From Chrysomallon squamiferum (lineage: Eukaryota > Mollusca > Gastropoda > Neomphalida > Peltospiridae): a stretch of DNA of 64,000 bases. The translations under genes were made by a program, and so were the position numbers. The stretch spans positions 16,631,649 through 16,695,648 of the forward strand of contig CM022674.1 in assembly GCA_012295275.1 (NCBI GenBank), in the 5' to 3' direction. Shown piece by piece: positions 35,723 to 49,490 of this stretch; position 1 is the stretch's first letter; every line of letters begins with the position of its first letter. The notes beneath the pieces were generated by a model. That model saw only the letters and a list, made by a program, of their open reading frames with translations. It searched no databases and had not been told where the DNA came from.

Positions 35723-38148
35723 TATACTGGGAGGGCATTTGTCCGTATTCAGTTGCTATTTCGTTCAGTGTTATATTTTTCTATTCTTTTTTATTTATTA
35801 TTTATATATTTCTTTTACTTTTATTTTTCAGTTAATTTCGTGGTAGTTTTGCCTAAAATATCTGTTTTTGATTTAATTTTAACAGTCAGTATAATAACAG
35901 ATTTTATTACATAAGCCTACTTTATTTAATTATAACAAACGTTACAGATGAGAGAAGTAAAAGTAATTTGAAGTATTTATTCTTCAGATATATTTTGTGG
36001 GAGTCTTGCTTAAAATGTATTTTTTAATTTAATTTTAACAGTCAATATAATAACACATTTAACCTTGTTCCTACTACTGTATCCGTTTGTTTTTTCCACC
36101 TCAAAGTGTTTCAGTAGATTATACATCAAATGTTTCTTTTTTTTTCTTAGGCCTACTTAATTTATTTAGAAATCCCTTACGCATGAGAGAAGTAAAAGTA
36201 AATTTAAAATATTTATTTCATATCAGTTTTAATTTTGAAATACAGTACTATTATAATTTTACTCAACATTGTTGATAATCCACCGAATATCTTTCTGACT
36301 CTAATCTGTAATCAGGTTTCAGAAAAATGACACCACTTAGAAAACTGACAGATATTTTTACCAAGTTACAGTGATAATGTATTCAGCTAAACCAGTGACC
36401 TAGAAGTCACTGCCCTTAGTACATGAACAAGCTTAAACTTGAAACAATGGCGTGCTAGTGACGTCTTTTATTCCGAATATACGTATCCAAATTTAACAAC
36501 ATCAAAATAATAATAATAATAATAATAATAATCATAAATTAATTAATTAATTAATGAACAATGTATGTCGGAGTACTCTGAAAGCTAACCAAGGTAGTTT
36601 CTTGCTTGGTGATTCACAGAGCGAGGCGACGAATAAAAATTTGGGTCACTACTTTTTGTTGTTTTTGCTGGTTGTTTATTTATTTCCCAGTATAAAATCA
36701 AATTTTCTTTTCCATCTGATTGTGTATGAAATTTTATCAAGATGCTGCAATCATGTTCATTGTATTCTTTACCTCGTGAAAGACGGTTATCTCGGCCTTG
36801 TATCGCTGAAGTGTCATGGCGGACCAAACCTCCTATTATATGACTTGTGTTTGAGGACACATTATACTGGCTTATTCTTCTTATATTACTTACATCTTAC
36901 AGAAAAATCATAGGAAAAAGATGTCCTAAATGATTTAATGGTATTTGTCATCCATAATTGTGTCTCGAATGTCGGATGATTTGCGATTTTAAGTAACAGT
37001 AGCATTATTCATTCCACAGTATGTTGTACATACAGCAACACAGACAACAATTCTTTATATAGTTGTTTGGTTTGTTTTCACAATTCACATTACGTTTAGA
37101 AAAATATTTCGTAACAACTTTACTAGATAAATATTTTATCATGCACACAGTATTATTATTATTATTATTTAGACTCTGAGGGTATTTGCGTAGTACCAGT
37201 CTCTATTTCTTTCTTGCTTTTAATTTTTTAAATATTTTTTATTTATTTATTGTTTATTTATTTAATTTACTTTTGTTCTTCAGTTAATTTTTCTGGGAGT
37301 TTTGCTTGAAATTTTTATTATTTTTTTTTAATTTAATTTTAACACTCAATATAATAACATATTTAATTATCTCCCTACAACTCTGCCCGTTTGTTTATTC
37401 CACCTTAAAGTGTTTCAGTAGATTAGACGTCAAATGTTTATTTTATTACTTAGGCCTACTTAATTTTATTAAAAAAGCCTTACATATGAGAGAAGTAAAA
37501 CTAAATTTAGGATATTTATTTCATATCAGTTTTACTTTTGAAGTACAGTACAATTATAATTGTATTCAACATTGTTGATAATACACCCAATATTTGTCTG
37601 ACTTGAACATGAAATCAGCTTTAAGAAACGTAACTGACTTAGAAAATAGACTGATATTTTCGCCAAGTTACAATGATAATGTATTCAGCTAAAGCAGTGG
37701 CCTAGAAAAAAACTGCTCTTAGTACATAAATAATACTGTGCCCGTTTGTTTATTCCACCTAAAAGTGTTTCAGTAGATTAGATGTCACATTATTATTTTC
37801 TTACGTAGGCCTACTTTATTTAATTAAAAAAATCTTACACAAGAGAGAAGTGAAAGTAAATTTAAAATATTTATTTCACATCAGTTTTACTTTTGAAGTA
37901 CACTACAGTTATAATTGTATTCAACATTGTTTATAATCCATCGAATATCTTTCTGTCTTGAACCTGAAATCAGCTTTCAGAAAATTGACTGTCATTTTCG
38001 CCAAGTTACAATGATAATGTATTCAACTGAACCTGTGGCGAACAACAAACTGCTCTTAGTACATGAACAAGACTAAACTTGAGAGAATGGCGTATTAGTC
38101 GTGTTACTTTTATTCAGAATATAGGTAAAAAAGTGTACCAGAAACAAC

Positions 38149-38235
<87 letters not shown>

Positions 38236-38879
38236 AGAGTGTGTCGGAGTACTCTGAAAACTAAACAACATAGTTTCTTGCTTGGTGATTCACAGGGCGA
38301 CGACATGGCGGAACATTTGGGTCACTACTGCTGTTAACGAAAACTTACGCTATGTTGTTTTTCAATAGTTTCTGATGGTTCGTTGTTTATTTCACAGATT
38401 AAAAACAATTCGTATTTTTACCTTATTGTGTGAAATTTTATCAAGATGCTGCAAACATGCTAATTGTATTCTTTACCTCGTGAAAAACGGTCACCTCGGC
38501 GATGTATCGCTAAAGTGTCAAGGCGGACCAAAATTCCTGTAATATAACTTACGTTTTAGTATGGATTATATTGGCTTATTCTTCTAAAATTCCTTACATC
38601 TTACATACGAATCACAGAAAAAACATTTCCGAAATGACTTAATGGTATTTATCATCCATAATTGTGTCTCGAATGGCGGATGATTTGCGATTTTAAGTAG
38701 CAGTAGCATTATTCATGTTACAGCATGTTGTACATACAGCAAGACAGACAAACAACATTCTTTATTTAGTTGTTTAATTTGTTTTCACAGCTCACATTAC
38801 CGTTTAGAAATGTTTCATAACAGCTTTACATGATAAATACGTAATCATACACACATTATTGGTATTATTGTTGTTGTTT

Positions 38880-38913
38880 TGTCGTTGTTGTTGTTGTTGT
38901 TCTTCTTCTTCTT

Positions 38914-38944
<31 letters not shown>

Positions 38945-38968
38945 TTATTATTATTATCATCATTATTA
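38880..38968. repeat. (GTT)n(TTC)n(TTA)n inside array unit 3
   Basis: This occupies the (ATT)n slot that in other units (35671-35720, 37149-37168, 40166-40214, 42485-42508) is ATT only. TTC units have been gained in this unit alone. Confidence 0.85.
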
Positions 38969-39622
38969 TTACTATTATTTTGACTGGGATGGCATTTGTC
39001 CGTATCCGGTTTCTATTTCTTTCTTTGTTTTATGTTATTTTATTTTTTTATTATTTATTTTATTTTATATTTTACTTTTATTCTTGAATTAATTTTGTGG
39101 GAGATTTGCCTAAAATGTCTCTTGGTTTTAATTTAATTATAACAGTGAATATAATAGCAAATTTACTTTTCTTCCTAGTACTGTGCTCGTTTATTTATTC
39201 CATCTTAAGGTGTTTCAGTAGATTAGATGTCAATTTTTTAATTTTATTACTTAGGCCTACTTAATTTAATTTAAAAAAACAACAAAAAAACTACCTTAGG
39301 CATGAGAGAAGTGAAAGGAAATTTAAAAATGTTTATTTCATATCAGTTTTAATTTTGAAATACAGTACTAGTATAATTTTATTCAACATTGTTGATAATC
39401 CACCGAATATCTTTATGAGTTTAACCTGATATCAGCTTTCAGAAACGACATTTTCGCCATGTTACTTTGATAATGTATTCAGCTAAACCAGTGAGCTACA
39501 ACAAACTGCCCTTAGTACATAAACATTGTTAAACTTGAGACAATGGCATGTTAGTGACGTGAATTTTATTCCCAATATACGTATACAAATTTAACAGAAC
39601 ATCAAGATAATAATAATAATAA

Positions 39623-39689
<67 letters not shown>

Positions 39690-40320
39690 AATGAATAAAT
39701 AAATAAACAGTGTCTGCCCGGACTACTCTGAGAACTAAACAAAGTAGCTGATTGTGGGTGATTGACAGAGCGAGGAGATGGCAAAGATTTGGTTTACTAA
39801 TTGTATTCTTTACCTCGTTAAACACGGTAATCTCGGCGATGTATCGCTAAAGTGTCATGGCGGACCAACATTCGTGTTATATGACTTGGTTTTTTCTTGT
39901 TAAATTACTTACATCTTATAACTAATGATAGAAAAAGATGCCCCAAATGATCTAATGGTATTTATCATCCATAATTGTTTGTCACATGTCGGATGATTTG
40001 CGATTTTAAGTAGTAGTAGCATTATTCATGTCACAGCATGTTGTACATACAGCAAGAGAGGCAAACATTGTTTATTTCGTTGTTTAATTCGTTTTCACAG
40101 CTCACATTACGTTTAAAACATGTTTCCTAACAACTTTACAAGACAAATACGTAATCATACACACATTATTATTATTATTATTATTATTATTGTTATTATT
40201 ATTATTGTTATTATTATTTTGACAGAGATGACATTTGTCCGTATCCAGTTTCTGTTTCTTTCTTTGTTTTATTTATTATATATTTTTTTATTTTACTTTT
40301 AGCCACGTTACTTCGGCAAT

Positions 40321-40700
40321 GTATTCAGCTAAACCAGTGAGCTAGAACAATTTTTTTATTTATGTGTATTTTAAATTAAAGGTAATTTGTTATTATTAAT
40401 ACCATTTAACATTATGATATTGATAACAATAACTGTTTTACATTTTCGTATTGATAATAATTATGATGTAATAATTATTCTACATTTTAAATCAAATGAA
40501 ATTTATTATTATAATTAGTACTTCATATTTGGTTATTAATACTAATTATCTTTAAGGATTATTAATTTGCATTTAAATGTTTGTGATTAGTTATGAGCGA
40601 AATTAACTTCTACATTTAATGGGAGAGTGTGCCCAGCACAGACATGATTAAACATTCAGAATGTACAAGCATTACAAACTGTTTTTTCGTTATCTTTTTA
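40321..40700. other. AT-rich DNA interrupting the tandem array
   Basis: This segment has no counterpart in the other units and precedes the telomere-like satellite. No gene is seen. Confidence 0.5.
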
Positions 40701-41500
40701 ATAATTTGTATCCCTAACATAATTCAAACTCTATTCCTAACACTTAGCCTAATCCTAATGAAGAGGTTAAACTTATTTCTAATGCTAACATTAGTACAAA
40801 CCCTGATAATAAAACGTTTGCAGATTATGATCAGCCTCCTAATAAACTTTAAATAATTCTCGCACTAACTGTAACCCTAACCCTAACCCTAGCTCAACTT
40901 ATAAACCTAATCCTACCCAAGTCCCCAACATTAATTATTGCCCTATCGCTATTTCCAATCATGACCCTCAAATCCTTTTGTATACTATCTTAACACTCAT
41001 AATAAAATTTAAAAACACTAACTCTAACCGTAACCGTAAACCTAACCCTAGCTCAACATCTATACCTGAACCTACCAATGTCACTTAAATAATTTTGCAC
41101 ATTACCATAACACTCAGAATAACATTTAAATAACCCAAGCTGTAATCCTAGCCCTAACTCTAACCCTAAATCTAACCATCACCCTAACGCTAACCCTAAG
41201 CCTAACCATAACTCAACTTCTGAACATAATCCTACTCATGTCCCCAACATTCATTCTTACACAAAGGCTAGTTCCAGTCGTGACCCTCAAATTATATTGC
41301 AGATTATGATAACACTCATAATAAAATTTAAATAACCCTAACTCTGACCCTAACTCTAACCCTAACCTCAACCCTAACCCTAACCCAGATTCTATCGTTA
41401 ACTCTGAACCTAACGCTAACGAAGTCGTTAAACTTAAGTCTAATGCTAACACTAGTACTAACCCTGATAGTAAAAGTGTTTTGCAGATTATCATACGATT
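40700..41500. repeat. Telomere-like (CCCTAA) composite satellite, locus 2
   Basis: About 800 bp of degenerate CCCTAA runs (best stretches near 40870-40890 and 41335-41390) alternating with the same fixed blocks seen at 32.3-32.6 kb. There are about three higher-order copies marked by CTCAACTT near 40892, 41046 and 41213. Blocks such as CTAACGAAGTCGT.AAACT and CTAACACTAGTA(C/T)TAA are shared between loci. The minus-strand frame 41213-41560 (LGLGLRLGLELGSELGL) is a translation of the repeat. Confidence 0.85.
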
Positions 41501-41811
41501 CATATTTTGCACATCAGTTTTATTTTTGAAGTACAGTCGTATTATAATTTTGTTCAACATTGTTGATAATCCACCTAATATCTTTCTGACTTTAACCTGA
41601 AATCAGGTTTCAGAAACGTGACGCACTTAGAAAATAGACTGACATTTTCGCCAAGTTACAATGATAATGGATTCAGGTAAACCAGTGAGCGAGAACAAAC
41701 AGCCCTTACTACATAAAGAAGATTGAACTTGAGAGAATGGCGTGTTTATCACATGACTTTTATTCCAATATAGGTAAAAATTGTAGTAGAAACAACAACA
41801 ACAACAACAAC

Positions 41812-41877
<66 letters not shown>

Positions 41878-42920
41878 AATAAATAAATAAACAGTGTATG
41901 CCCGGACTAGTCTGAAAGCTAAACAAAGTATTTTCTTGCTGGGTGATGCACAGAGCGAGAAGATGGCAAAAATTTGGGTTACAATTACTCGTAAGGAAAA
42001 CTTATACTATATTGTTTTTTGTAGTTTCTTTTTCTTGTTATTTATTTCACAGCATAAAAGCTATTCGTCTTTGTGTCTTATTGTGCTTGAACTTTTTTTT
42101 GAAGATGGTGCAAACATAAGGTCATTTCGGCGTGGTATCGCTAAAGTGTTATGGCGGACCAAGATTCCTGTTACATGACTTATGTTTGAGGATTAATTAT
42201 TTTGGCTTATTCTTCTTGAATTACTTACATCTTATAACTAATGATAGAAAAAGATGTCCGAAATGATTTAAACGTATTTATCATCCATAATTGTGTGTCG
42301 AATGTCGGATGATTTGTGATTTTAAGAAGTAGCAGCATAATTCATGTTACAGCATGTTGTACATACAGCAAGACAGAAAACAATTCTTTATTTAGTTGTT
42401 TGATTTGTTTTGACAGCTCACATTACGTTTAAAACAGATTTTTCCTAACAACTTTACAAGATAAATACTTAATCATACACACAGTATTATTATTATTATT
42501 ATTATTACTATTTTTACTGGTAGGGCATTTGTCCGCATCCAGTTTCTCTTTCGTTCTTTGTTTGTTTATTTATTATTTCATTATTTATATTACTTTTGTT
42601 CATCAGTTTTTGTGGCAGTTTTGATTAAAACATTTTTTTAAATTTAATTTTAACAGTCAATATAATAACAGGGTTATTCTCTTCCTACGACTGTGCCCGT
42701 TTGTTTATTCCACCTTAAAGTGTTTCAGTAGATTAGACGTCAAATTTTTATCTTATTGCTCGTCCCAAATGATTTAACGGTATTCGTCATCCATAACTGT
42801 GTGTCGGATGACGTATTGTTTGGGATTATAAGTAGTAGTAGCATTGTTCATGTTCCAGGATGTTGTACATACAGCAAGACAGACAGACAGACATTGTTTA
42901 TTTAGTTGTTTAAAAGCATA

Positions 42921-43120
42921 NNNNNNNNNNNNNNNNNNNNNNNNNNNNNNNNNNNNNNNNNNNNNNNNNNNNNNNNNNNNNNNNNNNNNNNNNNNNNNNN
43001 NNNNNNNNNNNNNNNNNNNNNNNNNNNNNNNNNNNNNNNNNNNNNNNNNNNNNNNNNNNNNNNNNNNNNNNNNNNNNNNNNNNNNNNNNNNNNNNNNNNN
43101 NNNNNNNNNNNNNNNNNNNN
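42921..43120. other. Assembly gap (200 N) ending the tandem array
   Basis: Exactly 200 undetermined bases. The array unit is cut on its left, so the array is probably collapsed or longer in the real genome. Confidence 1.
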
Positions 43121-43534
43121 ACACTCACATATTAACGTAATAACTTGATTCTCCCGACTTTAATTGTCTTAACTGACGTTTCCACAGAAACGTAAATAAT
43201 TTAGTTCCGCTTCTATTTTTTCATATTATTACGAGACATATTCTGCATATAAATAATGAACTCAAACTGTTCTCTTGTTGATGTTATTTATCTTGTGTCT
43301 ATATATATATATATTACTGTCACAGTTTAAAATTTGCCAATCATTGTCATAGTCTTATAATCCCCTAGTCATGATAACGACCACACACACACACACACTA
43401 TATATATACACACACACATACTGTGAACAGACTACACACATAAAGTACACATATAAGAGCTAGCCTGGGATCCTGTCTCAAAACATCAGCTATTATATTA
43501 GAGATTTGCGTATTATTATATATTATTATATATT

Positions 43535-43546
<12 letters not shown>

Positions 43547-43603
<57 letters not shown>
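43547..43603. repeat. (TA)n(CA)n microsatellite
   Basis: Short TA units followed by about 28 CA units. Smaller CA and TA runs lie at 43382-43420. No gene is seen at 43121-43810. Confidence 0.95.
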
Positions 43604-43609
<6 letters not shown>

Positions 43610-43817
43610 TTTACAAATTATTTGTATATAATTCATCTGTTTACATTTTAAACACAAATTAAATCCAAAAATAAAACAAGTAAAAATTAATGATCCAAAT
43701 ATACAAATTTATCTATTTATCTGATTTTCGTTTATTTACATGTCATAAATAATTAAATAAACAAGCAGTTGCTAAGTTTATGTTTAATAAATAATAAACT
43801 TAATATAATTTACTTAC

Positions 43818-43866
43818 AGGTGAGGCTCCCCCGATGAAGTGTCTCCGAATACCCAGTGTGTCCTTA
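43818..43866 (-). CDS. Candidate cytoplasmic-tail exon of the IgSF gene
   Basis: A 49-bp minus-strand segment between acceptor CTCTATCAG and donor GTAAGT. If it follows the transmembrane exon (which ends in phase 1) it reads IRTHWVFGDTSSGEPHL with no stop and ends in phase 2. The phase agreement and good splice sites support it. The 2.3-kb distance, its small size and the lack of a recognised motif leave it uncertain. No further downstream exon was identified before the 42921-43120 gap. Confidence 0.35.
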
Positions 43867-46138
<2,272 letters not shown>

Positions 46139-46270
46139 TTTCGTTATCCTCTGATTTCCTCCTTTGCCTCATTACACAGACTACAACGACGATGATCAGG
46201 ATGATGACACCCAATACTGCAGTAACAATGTAGACAGACATCTTGTCAAATTTAGACTCGGTATTTTCTT
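46139..46270 (-). CDS. IgSF membrane protein: transmembrane exon
   Basis: A 132-bp exon between acceptor TATCATTCTAG and donor GTAAGA, phase 1 at both ends. It reads EENTESKFDKMSVYIVTAVL, then GVIILIIVVVVCVM, then RQRRKSEDNE. A polar stem is followed by about 23 hydrophobic residues and a basic stop-transfer sequence RQRRK, so the protein is a single-pass type I membrane protein with the Ig domains outside. It joins in phase to the Ig exon at 46812. A 53-bp tandem duplication (GAAATCTTTCGTTTC..., 46611-46716) lies in the intron between them. Confidence 0.8.
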
Positions 46271-46811
46271 CTAGAATGATAAATATACATTAATTTAAAT
46301 ACGTAAACTGAATATACAAAGAAACATACATATCTACATGCATGCACATATACGTACATAGACACATACAGACACACATATTCACACGTACATATATATA
46401 TACATACGAAGAGAATAGGAAAATAAATGAATAAATAAATTAATACAGTTAAATGCAAAATGAAAAAATTTTTGCATCGATGTAGACTGGGATATCTTAA
46501 ACAATCTTTCACGTATTTCAGTATACAGGTCAATCTTTGGGAAATGCGAAAGTGATGTAACAAAAAATTCAGGTTGTAATTCTCTTTAAATAAAGTGAAA
46601 TCATTACTAATGAAATCTTTCGTTTCTGTTTAAAGGTAAAGTATTTGTTTACTATAAGCTCGTGAAATCTTTCGTTTCAGTTTAATGATAAAGTATTTGT
46701 TTACTAAAAGTTGTTGAAATATTGATGAACAGGATGAACAGGATAATATTAATCCGAAATTTAATATGGAGAATAATTGTATAAACATTGCACTTCTACA
46801 ATAACACGAAC

Positions 46812-47128
46812 CTGATGACTTTAGGTAAGTGTAGAAATTGTCACATTCAAATTTGTTACAAACTGTTAGATTGTACAACCTCGTTCACTGTCTGAAAACT
46901 GACCAATGTCCAGTGAAATCAGGTAGCCACTGACGTTGACAGTTTTGTTGTAGACTTTAACAGAAACGTCACTTTGGTTAATTACACTTTTCATAACCTT
47001 CATGTTTCTGTTAACCCATCGGAAATAGGTGATTCTAGAACGGGAGACAATAATCTTCTTCAGAATAATTGAGTCACCGTCAGACACAGTCAGTGTAGAG
47101 TACGAGGTACCTCCTGATGACGGCGGTA
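46812..47128 (-). CDS. IgSF membrane protein: membrane-proximal Ig-like exon, one base short
   Basis: An exon between acceptor TTTAATTTCAG and donor GTTCGT. It reads VPPSSGGTSYSTLTVSDGDS, IILKKIIVSRSRITYFRWVN, ..., SGYLISLDIGQFSDSERG. It has the strand B, C (FRW) and E/F (L.SLDIGQFSDSERG) pattern of an Ig-like domain, lacks the usual B-strand Cys, and would end with LYNLTVCNKFECDNFYTYLK. That ending is in a different frame. The exon is 317 bp, whereas phase 1 at both ends requires one more base. The shift is next to a short T run near 46876. This is either a one-base assembly error or a real frameshift that would remove the membrane anchor. Confidence 0.7.
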
Positions 47129-47533
47129 CTGAAATTAAACAAAGTTTGTATTGAAACATTTCTAACATTTTGCCCAGCAAACTTATGAATTGAACCAGGA
47201 TACTCGATGAAAGGCTCCGGTAGTTTAAAAAAAGAAATACTAATAAAGAAGCACCCCCCACAAAAAGTAATTCAGTCAAACAAACAAAAGCAACTAACGT
47301 TCTATAATGTACTATACTTGCTGCACTGTAACTGTTAGTTCATCACCATTCCCACACCCACGTAAACAAACTTACCACGCTCACAAACACAAAACTCAAG
47401 TATATTTCCATCAACTGAATCAGTTGTGTGGTTGAAACATCACAATAATTTCAGAAATAATATAATTACACAGGTCTTACAATAAACTGCAAACAAATAA
47501 ATAATAATGTATCAAATAGAACACGAGACTTAC

Positions 47534-47830
47534 CTTCACTAATAACTGCCAGTTTTCCAAGCTGCTCAGTGATTCTGTTCAAACCAATGACATTGTTAGT
47601 CGCAGCGCACACGTATGTTCCACAATCTCTGTAACTGTACTGATGGATGGACAGGACATATTTGTTCGGTGACACAAACTGTCCATCAAGTTCTCTGATT
47701 TTCTCACCTCTCCAGATGTGAGTGAATTTAGAGAAGTGGTAGTCTGCAGGGCGACCTTCTGCTTCACATGTTATTTGTAGAGTTTTGTTCTTTGTGTAGA
47801 AGTGTGCGGACTTTCGTATTGTTGGTGAGT
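47534..47830 (-). CDS. IgSF membrane protein: complete Ig domain exon
   Basis: A 297-bp exon with acceptor TTTACATAG and donor GTAAGT, phase 1 at both ends, fully open. It reads SPTIRKSAHFYTKNKTLQIT, CEAEGRPADYHFSKFTHIWR, GEKIRELDGQFVSPNKYVLS, IHQYSYRDCGTYVCAATNNV, IGLNRITEQLGKLAVISE. Cys-23, Trp-39, L.I......D.GTY.C and the G-strand pattern make it a textbook I-set/Ig_3 domain. It follows the exon at 48285 across the motif VSLFVNY|SPTI, the usual V.Y.P.I linker between Ig domains in invertebrate receptors. Confidence 0.85.
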
Positions 47831-48195
47831 CTATGTAAAGTAAGAATTAATAGAATATTGACTGCAAGTGTATAACTCTACACATTACGCTGAAAAAATT
47901 ATTTAATATTAGTTTTTGCACATCAGCCAGGAAATGTCTTTGGTAATAAGTGTATTGTAAATCACTGAGGAATATGTATGTATGTTGTGTTATTAAAATA
48001 GTAATGAAAAATATATATTTAAATTTTGTTTTATTAAACACAGAAATTAATAAAAATTGTTAATGAAAAGAAACAAGAGTATACATACAAAATACATCCG
48101 TACATTTTATTCTTAAAATATGATTATTGTCAATGTACTTGCAAAAATCAAAAGAGTATTATTTGTAGATAGAAAAATATTTGTTAAATGTAATA

Positions 48196-48310
48196 ACATT
48201 AAAATACTTACAGTTAACAAAAAGAAAAATGTTTGTGGACACAAGATATTAGTTTGTGAAATATAGTAATATTAATATACTTACAGTTAACAAAAAGAGA
48301 TACGCTTGTT
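48196..48310 (-). repeat. Local tandem duplication of an Ig exon end plus donor
   Basis: The stretch ATACTTACAGTTAACAAAAAGA.A....TTGT.GACA occurs at 48207-48242 and again at 48276-48320, about 70 bp apart. On the minus strand each copy gives TTTTGTTAAC|TGTAAGTAT, that is, the exon end and a 5' splice site. Only the upstream one is attached to the full exon. Confidence 0.7.
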
Positions 48311-48556
48311 GACAGAATATATTTGTGACTTGTTTAGCTATACACTGACATATTTTATTGTGGTAAATTCTTAACAGTTGAAAACTGATGAATCTAGTCT
48401 TCACGTCTCCAATGGTAACACGATTCGTTTTCGTGTTAATTCCGTCACAAACAAGTATGACGTCAGAGACGATTGACTTTCCTCCTGTGACTTGAGACGA
48501 CATTTTTATAGCGTCTCCTTCTCGAATTGGGACGCCCGAGTCGTAACCTTTTATTA
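48285..48556 (-). CDS. IgSF membrane protein: upstream Ig domain exon, one base short
   Basis: An exon between acceptor TTATAAGCCAG and donor GTAAGT. It reads VIKGYDSGVPIREGDAIKMS, SQVTGGKSIVSDVILVCDGI, NTKTNRVTIGDVKTRFISFQ, LLRIYHNKICQCIAKQVTN. P.I.GY..G..I.EGD...M...V.GG.P.P.V...C.G is the start of a C2/CD80-like Ig domain common in molluscan receptors, and H....C.C.A is its F strand. The last strand (STSVSLFVN) is in another frame. The 272-bp length leaves it one base short of phase 1 at the donor, with the shift near 48325. No signal-peptide exon was found upstream; 48557-48745 shows none. Confidence 0.7.
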
Positions 48557-48744
48557 CTGGCTTATAATAATGATAATAATAATAATACGAAAAAGAAGAC
48601 AGGATCGACAAAACCTTCTACTTTCTTTTCTCTTTCATGTAAATCAAAGCGCATAACATATTTAATTAATATTAAATATTTCTTTGTCAGTAGAGACCAT
48701 AACTTTTGTTTAGAACAAGTGTTTTTATGATGAATTCAAACTCC

Positions 48745-48845
<101 letters not shown>

Positions 48846-48888
48846 AATTACGTAAGTCACATTTGAAATCCAGTTTTGTATTTTTCAT

Positions 48889-49490
48889 ATTTGGATGTGA
48901 ACTTGCGCGCAGTATATGCATCATTTCAAGACTGTTAAACAAAACGCAGATCTTTAAAAACAGGTTTTTAAAGATCGTCCAAACATCAAAGACCCTCTAA
49001 GACAACAATGAGAGAGGAGAGAAAATTGCAGAGACCAGTTAGATGTCGTTCATGGGTCTGAACCACATCTTTAAAACAATAGTTGTTAGAACTGAGCTCT
49101 ATTTTCTACACGACACTGAGAAATCGGTTAAAAGGAGGACAGAAAACATGAAATAAATAAAACTGTCTCAAGCACACAAAGGAGTATCACATTTAAACAT
49201 GTAGATAAAACATGAGATTTATAACGGTTACCTCACTGAAAGGAACAAACATTAAACTAGTTTTAAACCTTACGTTTAAAGAATAGTGTCATCATCGTAG
49301 TCGTAGTCGTTGATACTGGTGTTTTATGTTAGAAAACTGATTGACACGAATGTGATTCTGATAATTATGGAATATTTACTTGTAGGTGATACCTTGATAA
49401 ACACTGTAACAGATAACGTTAGTCACAATGGTATGAGATTCTCTACATAGGACAATGGAAACGCATGTGCTAGGGGTTATAAGGGAGGCT
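48889..49490 (+). repeat. Segmental duplication, copy 2 of 25657-26258
   Basis: Same length as copy 1 and about 97 percent identical by eye count (around 17 differences in 602). It ends abruptly inside the FReD exon, after AAGGGAGGCT. Confidence 0.9.
49386..49490 (+). pseudogene. FReD terminal exon fragment, truncated and with a stop
   Basis: After the acceptor TTTACTTGTAG the exon reads DTLINTVTDNVSHNGMRFST, then TAG where copy 1 has GAG, then DNGNACARGYKGG. It is cut at the edge of the duplication, so the WWY..CH..NLNG core and the end of the domain are missing. It is non-functional. Confidence 0.85.

Larger units (their letters stand above)
34480..42920 (+). repeat. Large direct tandem array, five to six units of about 1.3-2.2 kb
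   Basis: Four landmarks recur in the same order. (a) CCGTTTGTTTATTCCACCTTAAAGTGTTTCAGTAGATTAGA at about 34499, 36082, 37388, 37740, 39186 and 42697. (b) (AAT)n(AAAT)n then CAGTGTCTGC..GGA(G/C)TACTCTGAAA.CTAA and GGTGATTCACAGAGCGAGGAGATGGC at about 35031, 36562, 38238, 39706 and 41892. (c) TCGCTAAAGTGTCATGGCGGACCAA at about 35302, 36804, 38508, 39844 and 42140. (d) ATGTTGTACATACAGCAAGA.AG at about 35518, 37021, 38724, 40037, 42355 and 42859, then a second microsatellite of (ATT)n type. The array is broken by the telomere-like satellite at 40.7-41.5 kb and ends in the gap at 42921. Frames shared between units (ILYL.K.....SLKCHGGP) are not convincingly coding. Confidence 0.9.

Noticed and set aside
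35118-36913. Conserved protein encoded in each array unit (ILYL.K......LKCHGGP)
   Set aside because: The frame is kept in only some units, shifts or stops in others, and has the AT-driven composition of the surrounding DNA; similarity is explained by the DNA duplication.
40700-41500. A true chromosome end (telomere)
   Set aside because: The repeats are degenerate, mixed with fixed blocks, and flanked on both sides by ordinary DNA, with related copies at two other places.
41213-41560. L/G/E-rich minus-strand protein
   Set aside because: It is a translation of degenerate CCCTAA repeats.
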